Part shown: piece by piece, positions 27,303 to 36,727 of the stretch
How the letters are laid out: every line of letters starts with the position of its first letter
Position numbering within the stretch: the stretch's first letter is position 1
Source of the DNA: UBA4416 sp031539425
GTDB lineage: Bacteria; Bacteroidota; Bacteroidia; B-17B0; Aurantibacillaceae
Direction: 5' to 3'
Assembly (NCBI GenBank): GCA_031539425.1
Contig: JAVKLI010000006.1
Coordinates: 1 to 41,686, forward strand
Length of the DNA stretch: 41,686 nt
Position numbers and translations under genes: made by a program
Notes under the pieces: generated by a model
The model's database searches: none
Seen by the model: only the letters and a program-made list of their open reading frames with translations
Told to the model about the DNA's origin: nothing

Positions 27303-28073
27303 ATGTTTCATTTTTTACTTAATACCATCCCAAGGCCAGTGCTAATTAAATTTAGTTTGTTGTTTTGCAAACTGGCACCAATACTGTATTATGGCACCAA
27401 ATATAAAGATCCTATTAGCAACAAAACCTACCGAAAATTTTTACCCTATGGCTATAGCGGTAAGGCAAAACGGAAAAATGTGCTTTGCCCAGGTAGCCTA
27501 TCATTAGAGCGACACAGATTGCTATGGCTGTATTTGCAAAATAAAACAAATTTTTTTACAAAAAAAAGAAACATGTTACACATTGCCCCAGAGCAGTGTT
27601 TTTATAAACTATTTAAAAAAATATCCAACCTAAATTATATAACTGGAGATTACAATTCGCCCATTGCCGATGTTCATTTTGACTTGCACCACGCACCTTT
27701 TGAAGACAATAAATTTGATGTGATATTTTGTAACCATGTGTTGGAGCATGTAGCAGATGCCAACCAGTGTATGAAAGAGCTTTACAGAATAATGGCTCCT
27801 AACGGTTTTGGAATATTTCAAATTCCGCAAGATACCAACAGACAAAACACTTTGGAAGACCCAAGCATTAAAACAGAAGCCCAAAGAGAGCTCCATTATT
27901 GGCAAAAAGACCACTTACGCTTGTTTGGATTAGATTTTAAAGAAAAATTAGAAGCAGCAGGATTTAAAGTAACAATTGAAAATTACACCAAAGAGCTAAC
28001 CCCAAAATTAGTTGATTACTATAGGTTACCAAAGGACGAGTTACTGTATGTTTGTAGAAAAGAAATTGAGTAA
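27303..28073 (+). CDS. class I SAM-dependent methyltransferase
   Basis: A 256-aa protein with a Rossmann methyltransferase core: motif I is present in degenerate form as NMLHIAPEQCFYK. It is followed by ITGDYNSPIADVHFDLHHAPFEDNKFDVIFCNHVLEHV and the beta4-beta5 part LYRIMAPNGFGIFQIPQ. The N-terminal 80 residues are basic (KYKDPISNKTYRKFLPYGYSGKAKRKN) with a CPGSLSLERHRLLWLYL segment common in Bacteroidota methyltransferases of this type. The substrate is unknown. It starts 28 bases after nadK. Confidence 0.8.
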   Translation: MFHFLLNTIPRPVLIKFSLLFCKLAPILYYGTKYKDPISNKTYRKFLPYGYSGKAKRKNVLCPGSLSLERHRLLWLYLQNKTNFFTKKRNMLHIAPEQCFYKLFKKISNLNYITGDYNSPIADVHFDLHHAPFEDNKFDVIFCNHVLEHVADANQCMKELYRIMAPNGFGIFQIPQDTNRQNTLEDPSIKTEAQRELHYWQKDHLRLFGLDFKEKLEAAGFKVTIENYTKELTPKLVDYYRLPKDELLYVCRKEIE

Positions 28074-28086
28074 ATTAGAATTAATT

Positions 28087-28284
28087 ATGATTGATAAAAA
28101 GCTGCAAACTTGTGATTTTAAGAAAAAACAATATCACAAATTATTATCACAATTGAATATAGATATTGAATATATTTATTTATTACGTAGTTGGTTTAAA
28201 AAACCTAGTTATAAAGACGTTTTAGATTATATCATTAGCGTAAGATGCAGTTATTATTTTGATTTTATTCCATTAAAAAAATAG
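28087..28284 (+). CDS. small basic protein of unknown function
   Basis: A possible 65-aa gene in the short gap between the methyltransferase and coaBC. It is Lys- and Tyr-rich (KKKQYHKLLSQLNIDIEYIYLL) and predicted helical. The same frame could also start at 28048 (78 aa), overlapping the methyltransferase end by 26 bases. I recognise no family. Support is only the open frame, the co-directional setting and good packing: 13 bases after the preceding stop and 34 before coaBC. Confidence 0.4.
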   Translation: MIDKKLQTCDFKKKQYHKLLSQLNIDIEYIYLLRSWFKKPSYKDVLDYIISVRCSYYFDFIPLKK

Positions 28285-28318
28285 AACTACCTATGTTAAA
28301 GTAGGCTAAAACATAAAA

Positions 28319-29524
28319 ATGCTTCAAAACAAAAACATACTTATAGGAATTACAGGAGGTATATCAGCCTATAAAATTCCGATGTTGGTCCGCAGTTTTA
28401 TAAAACAAGGTGCCAATGTTAAAGTGGTGATGACGACTGCTGCCGAAGAATTTGTATCTAAAAAAGTATTAAGTGTATTGAGTCAAAATGAAGTGTATGC
28501 TACATTTTTTAATCATAAAAACGAGTGGAACAACCATGTGCATTTAGCCAATTGGGCAGATGTATTTGTAATAGCACCACTTACAGCTAATAGCTTAGCC
28601 AAACTAGCACATGGCTTGTGCGGCAATATACTTACAGCCACCTACCTTTCATGCAAAGCGCCAGTGTGCATAGCACCGGCAATGGATTTAGAAATGTACG
28701 AGCACCCTACTACTAAAGAAAATTTAACTAAGCTACAACAGCATGGTGTACATATCATGCCATCAGAATATGGAGATTTAGCAAGTGGTTTAATTGGTTA
28801 CGGACGAATGCCTGAACCAGAGCGTATAGCAAAATACATTATAACCAATATTTTAAAACAAACGTTACCATTATTAAATAAAAAAGTGCTTATAAACGCT
28901 GGCCCTACTTATGAAAAAATTGATCCTGTAAGGTTTATAGGCAATCACTCAAGTGGTAAAATGGGTATAGCCATTGCAGAAACCTTTGCCAAATTGGGTG
29001 CCTCTGTTACTTTGGTTTTAGGACCAACCAACGAAACTGTAAAAAATACATCTATAAAAGTAATTCCAATTACTACGGCACAAGAGATGTTTGAATATTG
29101 TAAAACATATTTTATTAATTCAGACATTACCATTTTAGCCGCTGCCGTAGCCGATTTTAAGCCTAAAACAGCTTCTGAGCAAAAAATCAAAAAAAATAAT
29201 TTTAATAATACCATCGAATTAACTCATACAGTAGATATCGCAAAAGAATTGGGTAACATTAAAACAAACCAAATACTAGTTGGGTTTGCCCTTGAAACAA
29301 ACGATTTAGAAAAAAATGGAATTGAAAAATTAAACAACAAAAACTTGGATTTTATTGTATTAAACGCTGCTAATAATACCAAAACTGGCTTTGGAGTAGA
29401 TACCAATCAAATTACAATTATTGATAAATTTGGTAAAAAAACACCTTATAAACTTAAAGCAAAAACAGAAGTTGCAGAAGATATTACCAGTTATGTATTA
29501 CAAATCATGTCTAATAAAAAATAA
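28319..29524 (+). CDS. coaBC: bifunctional phosphopantothenoylcysteine decarboxylase/phosphopantothenate-cysteine ligase
   Basis: CoaBC makes 4'-phosphopantetheine in CoA synthesis: the CoaB half couples cysteine to phosphopantothenate with CTP and the CoaC half removes CO2 with FMN. The 401-aa protein shows ILIGITGGISAYK and the catalytic His in NHVHLANWADVFVIAP for CoaC. It also has the substrate-clamp region LIGYGRMPEPERI and, in CoaB, NAGPTYEKIDPVRFI, NHSSGKMG and AAAVADFKP. The length is normal. porD follows 7 bases after the stop, so the two are probably co-transcribed. Confidence 0.96.
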   Translation: MLQNKNILIGITGGISAYKIPMLVRSFIKQGANVKVVMTTAAEEFVSKKVLSVLSQNEVYATFFNHKNEWNNHVHLANWADVFVIAPLTANSLAKLAHGLCGNILTATYLSCKAPVCIAPAMDLEMYEHPTTKENLTKLQQHGVHIMPSEYGDLASGLIGYGRMPEPERIAKYIITNILKQTLPLLNKKVLINAGPTYEKIDPVRFIGNHSSGKMGIAIAETFAKLGASVTLVLGPTNETVKNTSIKVIPITTAQEMFEYCKTYFINSDITILAAAVADFKPKTASEQKIKKNNFNNTIELTHTVDIAKELGNIKTNQILVGFALETNDLEKNGIEKLNNKNLDFIVLNAANNTKTGFGVDTNQITIIDKFGKKTPYKLKAKTEVAEDITSYVLQIMSNKK

Positions 29525-29531
29525 TAAAACT

Positions 29532-30431
29532 ATGCGCTTTATATCAACCTTCATTATATTTTTTGTTTTTACTAATCAGTTTTATTGTCAAGAATTAAAT
29601 TGTCAAGTGGTGGTATCTGCCCCGCAATTACAAGGAACTGTAGAAAAACAAATTTTAGACCAGCTACAAAAATCTATTTATGAATTTATGAATAACACCA
29701 AATGGACCAATGATAATTTTACAGGATTAGAAAAAATTGAATGCTCCATAGCCATTATTGTAGATTCAAAAAGCGGAGCCGACGACTACTCAGGCTCTAT
29801 ACAAGTGCAATGCCGGAGACCCATTTTTAAAACCTCCTACTACTCTACTCTATTTAACTATTTAGATAAGCGTTTTACATTTAAATATCAACAGTTTCAA
29901 CAATTAGAATTTAACGTCAATAATTTTCAAAATAATTTAACCTCCGTTTTAGCCTTTTATGCCTACATTTTTTTAGCTTACGATTACGATTCGTTTGCGT
30001 TATTAGGCGGTACGCCCTTTTATCAAAAAGCACAAATAATAGTAGCCAATGCCCAAAGTGCTGTAGAAAGTGGTTGGAGATCTAATGAAACAAGCAATAA
30101 CCGCTATTGGATACCCGAAAACGCTTTACAACCTATATTCCAACCAGTACGAGAGGCAATATATAAATACCACCGTTTTGGGTTAGATGTGATGCATCAA
30201 AATGCGGCTGACGGGCGCAATATCATACTAAATACTACCGATTTGCTTTTAGAAGTAGCTAAAATACGCCCCGCCTCATTTATTATGGAGCTTTTTTTTA
30301 ATGCCAAAACAGATGAATTCGTAAATCTATTTCAAAATGGAACTTCAAGTGATAAGCAAAAGGCAGTTAATAATTTATCTACAATTTACCCCACTCAAAT
30401 ACCAAAGTTTTCAAAAATAACCGCAAATTAG
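29532..30431 (+). CDS. porD: PorD-like T9SS-associated protein (DUF4835)
   Basis: A periplasmic protein of 299 aa with a signal peptide (MRFISTFIIFFVFTNQFYCQ) followed by ELNCQVVVSAPQLQGTVEKQ, the usual start of the DUF4835/PorD family. Further family traits are FTGLEKIECSIAIIV, QVQCRRPIFKTSYYS and a Tyr-rich middle (AFYAYIFLAYDYDSFA). PorD has been linked to type IX secretion. The frame is open upstream to 29421 inside coaBC, but the signal peptide fixes the start at 29532. The neighbour order coaBC-porD is one I recall in Bacteroidota. It fits the T9SS substrates B1 and B2 in the same window. Confidence 0.82.
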   Translation: MRFISTFIIFFVFTNQFYCQELNCQVVVSAPQLQGTVEKQILDQLQKSIYEFMNNTKWTNDNFTGLEKIECSIAIIVDSKSGADDYSGSIQVQCRRPIFKTSYYSTLFNYLDKRFTFKYQQFQQLEFNVNNFQNNLTSVLAFYAYIFLAYDYDSFALLGGTPFYQKAQIIVANAQSAVESGWRSNETSNNRYWIPENALQPIFQPVREAIYKYHRFGLDVMHQNAADGRNIILNTTDLLLEVAKIRPASFIMELFFNAKTDEFVNLFQNGTSSDKQKAVNNLSTIYPTQIPKFSKITAN

Positions 30432-30457
30432 TAGCTTCAAATTACTAAGCGTTATTT

Positions 30458-33268
30458 ATGAAAGATTATTCTATTAAATCAGTTTTAATTATAGGTTCTG
30501 GTCCCATTGTTATTGGTCAAGCCTGTGAATTTGATTATTCAGGATCACAAGCAGCACAAAGTTTAAAAGAAGAAGGCATAGAGGTGAGTTTAATTAACTC
30601 AAACCCAGCTACCATTATGACCGATAAAATTACCGCTCATCATGTGTATTTATTACCACTTGAAGTAAAATCAATTATTCAAATTTTAAACGAACGAAAA
30701 ATAGATGCCGTACTTCCTACTATGGGAGGGCAAACCGCCTTAAACCTCGCCATGAAATGCGACGACTTAGGTATTTGGAAAAAATATAATGTAAAACTAA
30801 TTGGAGTAGATATTGAGGCCATTAAAATAACAGAAGACCGTGATTTGTTTAGAACAAAAATGATAGAAATTGGAGTAGACATGGCTCCTAGTAAAATAGC
30901 CAAATCTTTTTTAGAAGGCAAATCTATTGCTCAAGAATTTGGTTTTCCATTAGTAATACGACCATCCTTTACCCTTGGCGGTAGTGGTGGAAGCGTAGTT
31001 TACAAAAAAGAAGATTATGACACTTTACTCAACAGAGGCTTACAAACCTCACCCATACACGAAGTGTTAATAGATAAAGCTGTGCTAGGTTGGAAGGAAT
31101 ATGAATTGGAATTATTAAGAGATCAAAATGATAACGTTACCATTATTTGTTCAATAGAAAACTTTGACCCTATGGGTGTTCATACTGGAGATAGCATTAC
31201 CGTGGCACCAGCACAAACATTAAGTGATAGCACTTATCAAAAAATGCGCACCATGGCTATCAAAATGATGCGAAGCATTGGTAATTTTTCTGGCGGATGT
31301 AACGTGCAGTTTGCCGTAAGTGATGATGAAAAAGAAGATATCATTGCTATTGAAATTAACCCTCGGGTATCTCGCTCATCAGCATTAGCTAGTAAAGCAA
31401 CAGGCTACCCTATTGCACGTATTGCATCTAAATTAGCCATTGGATATACGCTTGATGAACTTCAAAATCAAATTACAAAAACCACGTCGGCATTTTTTGA
31501 ACCCACACTAGATTATGTGATTGTAAAAATACCACGATGGAACTTTGATAAATTTAAAGGCTGTAATAGAGAATTGGGCTTTCAAATGAAATCAGTAGGC
31601 GAAGTAATGGGCATTGGTAGGTCATTTCAAGAGGCCTTACAAAAAGCCTGTCAATCATTAGAAATAAAACGTAACGGCTTAGGAGCAGATGGTAAAGAAA
31701 ATACCAATCAACAAGAAATATTAACAGGACTGGAAAGACCCAGCTGGAACAGACTTTTTATGATATACGATGCCCTTAAGCTAGGCATATCACTTAACAC
31801 CATTCAAAAATTAACACGCATAGATAAATGGTTTTTAGAACAGATAGACCAAATGATAGCTGTAGAGCGAGAAATTGAAAAATTTCAATTAAATACCATT
31901 CCGCAAGAACTACTGTATGAAGCCAAACAGATGGGTTATGCTGATAGACAAATTGCGCATTTATTACGTTGCTTAGAAAGCGAAGTGTATCAGCTTAGAA
32001 ACACTATGAATATTAAAAGAGTATTTAAATTAGTAGATACTTGCGCTGCAGAGTTTGAAGCCAAAACACCTTATTATTACTCTACTTTTGAAGTTGAAAA
32101 TGAAAGCATTTGTTCTGAAAAGAAAAAAGTAATTATACTTGGCAGTGGGCCAAACAGAATAGGACAAGGTATAGAGTTTGACTATAGCTGTGTACATGGT
32201 GTATTGGCAGCCAAAGAAATGGGTTACGAAACCATTATGATTAACTGTAACCCCGAAACAGTAAGTACCGATTTTAGCACTGCCGATAAGCTATACTTTG
32301 AACCTGTATTTTGGGAACATATTTACGATATTATTTTACATGAAAAACCAGAAGGTGTTATTGTTCAACTTGGTGGACAAACGGCATTAAAATTGGCAGA
32401 AAAATTACATCGTTACAAAATAAAAATTATAGGTACAGATTTCCCTTCGTTAGATTTGGCTGAAGATAGAGGTAGTTTTTCATCTTTATTAAAACAACAT
32501 AACATTCCATATCCAAAATTTGGCGTTATCAACAATGCCGATGAAGCCGTAACACTATCAAAAGAACTTGGATTTCCTTTATTAGTAAGGCCTAGCTACG
32601 TGCTTGGTGGGCAATCAATGAAAATAGTAATTAATGAAACAGAGCTAGAACAGCATGTGGTAAAACTTTTAAATGATTTGCCTGAAAATAAAGTATTGCT
32701 CGATCATTTTTTAGATCAAGCCATAGAAGCCGAAGTAGATGCCATTTGTGATGGTACAGACGTATACATTGTGGGTATGATGGAACATATAGAGCCAGCA
32801 GGTATACACAGTGGCGATAGTTACGCCGTTCTTCCCGTATTTGATTTATCTGATAATGTGATTAAACAAATGGAAGCGCATACCAAAAAAATTGCCCTAG
32901 CGCTTAATACAGTTGGACTTATTAATATTCAATTTGCTATTAAAAACGAAATAGTTTACATTATTGAAGCAAACCCAAGAGCCTCACGCACACTACCATT
33001 TATAGCCAAAGCCTATGATGAGCCTTATGTAAACTATGCTACAAAAGTAATGCTAGGTGCCAAACTAAAAGATATAAAATTTAACCCAACCAAAAAAGGG
33101 TTTGCAATAAAAATTCCCGTTTTTTCTTACGAAAAATTTCCAGAAATTCAAAAAGAATTAGGTCCCGAAATGAAATCTACAGGCGAAGCCATAGCATTTA
33201 TTGACACTTTGCAAGATGAGTATTTTCAAAAAATATACAGCGAGCGTAATTTATACTTAAGTAAATAA
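30458..33268 (+). CDS. carB: carbamoyl-phosphate synthase large subunit without MGS domain
   Basis: CarB makes carbamoyl phosphate from bicarbonate, ATP and ammonia delivered by CarA, for pyrimidine and arginine synthesis. The protein has two homologous ATP-grasp halves, starting KSVLIIGSGPIVIGQACEFDYSG and KKVIILGSGPNRIGQGIEFDYS (near residue 560). The E. coli enzyme has about 1073 residues; here there are 936. The protein ends after FIDTLQDEYFQKIYSERN, so the C-terminal methylglyoxal-synthase-like domain that binds UMP and ornithine is missing. The stop appears genuine, since the next gene starts 31 bases later. carA is not in the window. Confidence 0.94.
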   Translation: MKDYSIKSVLIIGSGPIVIGQACEFDYSGSQAAQSLKEEGIEVSLINSNPATIMTDKITAHHVYLLPLEVKSIIQILNERKIDAVLPTMGGQTALNLAMKCDDLGIWKKYNVKLIGVDIEAIKITEDRDLFRTKMIEIGVDMAPSKIAKSFLEGKSIAQEFGFPLVIRPSFTLGGSGGSVVYKKEDYDTLLNRGLQTSPIHEVLIDKAVLGWKEYELELLRDQNDNVTIICSIENFDPMGVHTGDSITVAPAQTLSDSTYQKMRTMAIKMMRSIGNFSGGCNVQFAVSDDEKEDIIAIEINPRVSRSSALASKATGYPIARIASKLAIGYTLDELQNQITKTTSAFFEPTLDYVIVKIPRWNFDKFKGCNRELGFQMKSVGEVMGIGRSFQEALQKACQSLEIKRNGLGADGKENTNQQEILTGLERPSWNRLFMIYDALKLGISLNTIQKLTRIDKWFLEQIDQMIAVEREIEKFQLNTIPQELLYEAKQMGYADRQIAHLLRCLESEVYQLRNTMNIKRVFKLVDTCAAEFEAKTPYYYSTFEVENESICSEKKKVIILGSGPNRIGQGIEFDYSCVHGVLAAKEMGYETIMINCNPETVSTDFSTADKLYFEPVFWEHIYDIILHEKPEGVIVQLGGQTALKLAEKLHRYKIKIIGTDFPSLDLAEDRGSFSSLLKQHNIPYPKFGVINNADEAVTLSKELGFPLLVRPSYVLGGQSMKIVINETELEQHVVKLLNDLPENKVLLDHFLDQAIEAEVDAICDGTDVYIVGMMEHIEPAGIHSGDSYAVLPVFDLSDNVIKQMEAHTKKIALALNTVGLINIQFAIKNEIVYIIEANPRASRTLPFIAKAYDEPYVNYATKVMLGAKLKDIKFNPTKKGFAIKIPVFSYEKFPEIQKELGPEMKSTGEAIAFIDTLQDEYFQKIYSERNLYLSK

Positions 33269-33299
33269 CATCCTACTTTTAAATTTTTAAACGATACTA

Positions 33300-34154
33300 A
33301 TGAAACAAAACAAACTAGTTGACATAGATAAAATTTTTAAAACCAAACTAGCTAAAGTTTATAATTGGGTGCCGTCATTTATAATAAAATTAATTGCTAA
33401 AATACTACACGAAAAAGACATTAACAACACCTTAAGCCAACTGCAAGGCCTAGAAGGATTAGCTTTTAATAAACGGGCGCTAGAAATAATGAATGTTAGC
33501 ATTGAATCAAAAAACATAGATAGAGTGCCCTTAAGCGAATCTATTATTATGGTAGCTAATCATCCCTTGGGTGGGCTTGATGGTATGGCTTTTATAAAGG
33601 TTGTTGGAGATTTAAGGAGTGACGTTAAATTTTGTGTAAACGATATGTTAAAACAAATAAAACAGTATGGCGATATTTTTGTACCTCTCAACAAGCTAGG
33701 CTCTACATCTGCTACAAATATGCGTTTAGTAGAAGAGGTGTTTAGAAAAAAATCGGCTTTATTATTTTTTCCTGCCGGTTTGGTATCTCGCAAAAGAGCT
33801 AATGGGGTCATAGGAGATTTAGAATGGAAAAAAGGATTTGTTACTCAAGCTGTAGATCATCAACGCATGGTGTTACCAGTATTTATTGAAGGACAAAACT
33901 CTCGTTTTTTTTACAACTTTGCTCGCTGGCGTAAAAAGTTAGGTATTAAAACAAACATAGAAATGATTTTGTTACCACACGAAATGTTTAAAGCCAAAAA
34001 GAAAAACATTGTACTTCATTTTGGAAAACCATTTAGTAGCTCTGTTTTGGATGACACAAAAAACCACAAAGCATGGGCCAAATGTTTGAAAGAATATATT
34101 TATTCATCTGCTTTTAAAAACGATGTGCCCTTTGAAACATACTGTAAAATATAA
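33300..34154 (+). CDS. lysophospholipid/glycerol acyltransferase family protein
   Basis: A membrane-associated acyltransferase of 284 aa. The HX4D catalytic motif is seen as NHPLGGLDG, with the family's second and third blocks GDIFVPLNKLGS and LLFFPAGLVSRKR. The last block is VLPVFIEGQNSRFFYNF. It probably transfers an acyl chain to a lysophospholipid or a related acceptor such as an aminolipid; the variant NHPLGGLDG with FPAG is the OlsA-like type common in Bacteroidota. It follows carB by 31 bases. The PagL-like gene starts inside its last 32 bases. Confidence 0.82.
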   Translation: MKQNKLVDIDKIFKTKLAKVYNWVPSFIIKLIAKILHEKDINNTLSQLQGLEGLAFNKRALEIMNVSIESKNIDRVPLSESIIMVANHPLGGLDGMAFIKVVGDLRSDVKFCVNDMLKQIKQYGDIFVPLNKLGSTSATNMRLVEEVFRKKSALLFFPAGLVSRKRANGVIGDLEWKKGFVTQAVDHQRMVLPVFIEGQNSRFFYNFARWRKKLGIKTNIEMILLPHEMFKAKKKNIVLHFGKPFSSSVLDDTKNHKAWAKCLKEYIYSSAFKNDVPFETYCKI

Positions 34155-35253
34155 TCTAAACACAGCATTATTTACTTCAGTAGTACTAATAGGATTATGT
34201 TGTAAAGCAAAATCACAAAACCGTTTTTTAGATAATTTAAACTATAACCTTTCTCCAGGTTTTGGCTTAATTGTTCCTCACAAACCAATAATTAACGCAA
34301 TAGTAAAAGACAACAACTATAGCCTTGAATTTAATATTTATAAAAAAACAAATGGCACTCAATTATGGCATAAGCTTTTAAATTACCCTAATGTTGGACT
34401 TTCTGCCCAGTTTATTAATTATGGTTATAATGCTGTATTAGGTAATTGTATCTCCTTAGCGCCGTTTATACAATTTAACACCAACAAAAAAATATTTTTA
34501 CCCAGCATTAAATTGGCTTGGGGCGTTTGTATAGTAACCAAACCCTACGATGCGGTAAGTAATCCAGATAACTTTGTAATAGGGAGTTACCTTAACACCT
34601 TTGTTTTATTTAAAACTTCGTGGCATTTACCTATCACTAATGCTATAGACATAGAACCTGGAATCATCTTTGCACACGCATCAAACGGCCGATTTCAAAC
34701 ACCAAATTTGGGTTTAAATGTATTGTTGTTTAACTTAGGCGTTTCACTAAAACCCTCAACTCAAAATCTCAATGCAACTTCTATTAACACCGCTTCAATT
34801 TGGCCAACTAAGCACGAACTATATACCTGGGCAGCATTTGGAATAAACGAATTACCACAACCAGGAGGCATAAAATACAATGCTCACACAATATCATTTA
34901 ACTACTATTATAACCAATCCGAACTACAAAAGTGGGGACTAGGGTTAGATTTATTTTATGATCAAATAAACGCAGCACATTTAAAATTACCCATCAATAA
35001 TTTTAATTCAAATTTATTACAAGTAGGAATAAAGGGCTGTTATGCTTTTAATATTGGTCGCTTAAGTTTGCCAATAGAAATGGGTGCCTATCTTATATCT
35101 AATATACCTCAAGATGGTCATTTTTTTCACCGCATAGGAATGCGCTATTATTTTAAAAATGGTATTGTAGCTAGTTTTACCTTACGGTCGGAATGGGCTA
35201 TAGCCACGCATTTTGATTATGGTATAGGTTATAGGTTTAGTTTCATAAATTAA
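34123..35253 (+). CDS. PagL-like lipid A 3-O-deacylase / acyloxyacyl hydrolase
   Basis: An outer membrane beta-barrel protein of 376 aa with a signal peptide (residues 1-31, LNTALFTSVVLIGLCCKAKS). The PagL motif is clear: FAHASNGRFQTPNLGLN, with His185, Ser187, Asn188, Pro194 and Asn195. PagL removes the 3-O acyl chain of lipid A. The acidic residue of the triad is not obvious at the expected distance. The C-terminus ends in an aromatic strand (GYRFSFIN), as in barrel proteins. The start at 34123 overlaps the acyltransferase gene by 32 bases; no later Met precedes the hydrophobic core. Pairing with an acyltransferase suggests remodelling of envelope lipids. Confidence 0.7.
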   Translation: MCPLKHTVKYNLNTALFTSVVLIGLCCKAKSQNRFLDNLNYNLSPGFGLIVPHKPIINAIVKDNNYSLEFNIYKKTNGTQLWHKLLNYPNVGLSAQFINYGYNAVLGNCISLAPFIQFNTNKKIFLPSIKLAWGVCIVTKPYDAVSNPDNFVIGSYLNTFVLFKTSWHLPITNAIDIEPGIIFAHASNGRFQTPNLGLNVLLFNLGVSLKPSTQNLNATSINTASIWPTKHELYTWAAFGINELPQPGGIKYNAHTISFNYYYNQSELQKWGLGLDLFYDQINAAHLKLPINNFNSNLLQVGIKGCYAFNIGRLSLPIEMGAYLISNIPQDGHFFHRIGMRYYFKNGIVASFTLRSEWAIATHFDYGIGYRFSFIN

Positions 35254-35353
35254 GCACTATGTGCCCCTTATCTTCAGATATAGGGTACTTACCGCTTTTG
35301 ATGATGTAGCCATTTGGTAATTTAAATTGTTTGTATAATACAATTGGCAATTC

Positions 35354-35376
35354 TGTTGTGTGTTGTTGTGTGTTGT
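35354..35376. repeat. short tandem repeat TGTTGTGTGT x 2.3
   Basis: A 10-base unit is repeated in the gap between the convergent PagL-like and Plug genes. With the ACACACA at 35391-35398 it could also fold back on itself. No function is evident. Confidence 0.6.
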
Positions 35377-35406
35377 ATACAAGCGAGCTTACACACACAG
35401 TTAGCC

Positions 35407-36684
35407 TTATTGTTTAATAGAATTGATGTTTTTTAGCCCAACCAGTTGGTCGTATCTTGTGCCTCTTTCTCGATAATAAACTAAAATAGTATAATCATTT
35501 TCTGTTTCCCAAAATGAACCCTCAATAGCATAAACGCTAGATTTTTTGTCGGTATGTTTTACATATTCATAATTATAAAAATATAAACCCTGCTTTAATA
35601 ATAACTTTACTTCATAACAATTACATTTTGTGTTAAATCTCATTTTATTTAATGCTGTTTTTTGCCAGTTACCTAATTTACCCATTAAGTAAATTGAGCC
35701 TAAAGAATCTACATTTCTAAACTTTAAACTAAAATGAGCCCACACATAATCTGACGAATTTTTTTTATTCAAATTAAAATCTCTATTATGTATATGTAAT
35801 CCGCCATTTAAATCAGGTGTTAAAACGTAGCTGCCGCCCCGTCTTTGTCTATCAGTTTCTAGCAATGCGTGTTTTTGAAATAAACTATCTGAATAATTTT
35901 TAAATACACCTCTATTGGTACTTAATAATGATTGAACATCTAAAAGTCTAAACTCATTACCACTTTCAAATGAAGCTTCTTCATTTTGCAAAAAGGTTAG
36001 TTTATTTTGATTGATAAATGTTGGTTCAAGGTTGTTAGTTGTTTTATCCCAACGGTGGTTTTGTTGAATTAAGGTAATAATTTCTTGGTTTGAGTTAATA
36101 ACATGTAATGCTTGAATGTTAAGTTCAAAATCAAGTTGTTGTTTAGAATTAGATTGCTCAATTTGCTTTATTGCCTCTCTAACAGAGGTGCTAATAGATA
36201 CTTTCGAATTTAATACTACAAAACGTTTTGTGAAAATAATCTGGTTTTTATCGCCGTTTAAATAAACATATGCAACATAGTTACCAGATTTAGTAAACAT
36301 TAAATTATCTTGAGGAAATTCTACTTGATAATGCACATAGGATTGCGTTGTATTTTCAGAAAAAGTATACTCATTTATATTTAATTCTAAATAACCACTT
36401 ATATACTCTGTAGCTAATAAATTAGATGGTTGCCAATAAGCATCACAATGTTGGAATGAAATGGTGTAATTTTTTTTTTGATTACCCAGTTCATCAAAAC
36501 TCAATAACAATGGAGTTGGTTGTGCTAAATCTAAAATAGCTTCTGATGATTCCCAATTTTTATCATGCAACAAAACAGTTTTAATGTTTGGTTGAATGAT
36601 AGAATCATAATTAGTGTTATTTAATTGCGCATATATGCTAATTTGAATAAAACATAAAAATAGAATGCAATTAAAAAATTTCAT
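35407..36684 (-). CDS. T9SS Plug-like protein (DUF5103)
   Basis: A secreted 425-aa protein with a signal peptide (MKFFNCILFLCFIQISIYAQ) and the DUF5103 pattern. Features are IKTVLLHDKNWESSEAILDL, LLLSFDEL, YTISFQHCDAYW, EFRLLDVQSLLSTNRGVFKN, DLNGGLHIHNR, GSIYLMGKLGNW and a final YRERGTRYDQLVG. Members of this family have been described as the Plug of the SprA translocon of the T9SS. It lies 43 bases after the PorE-like gene in the same direction and is probably its operon partner. Confidence 0.82.
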   Translation of the reverse strand: MKFFNCILFLCFIQISIYAQLNNTNYDSIIQPNIKTVLLHDKNWESSEAILDLAQPTPLLLSFDELGNQKKNYTISFQHCDAYWQPSNLLATEYISGYLELNINEYTFSENTTQSYVHYQVEFPQDNLMFTKSGNYVAYVYLNGDKNQIIFTKRFVVLNSKVSISTSVREAIKQIEQSNSKQQLDFELNIQALHVINSNQEIITLIQQNHRWDKTTNNLEPTFINQNKLTFLQNEEASFESGNEFRLLDVQSLLSTNRGVFKNYSDSLFQKHALLETDRQRRGGSYVLTPDLNGGLHIHNRDFNLNKKNSSDYVWAHFSLKFRNVDSLGSIYLMGKLGNWQKTALNKMRFNTKCNCYEVKLLLKQGLYFYNYEYVKHTDKKSSVYAIEGSFWETENDYTILVYYRERGTRYDQLVGLKNINSIKQ

Positions 36685-36727
36685 TTATTATTTATGTCTA
36701 AAAAAGTAAATAAAATTGGTTAACTAT

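Noticed and set aside
29421..29531. N-terminal extension of the PorD-like protein into coaBC
   Set aside because: A clear signal peptide begins at 29532. The extension would bury it and overlaps coaBC.
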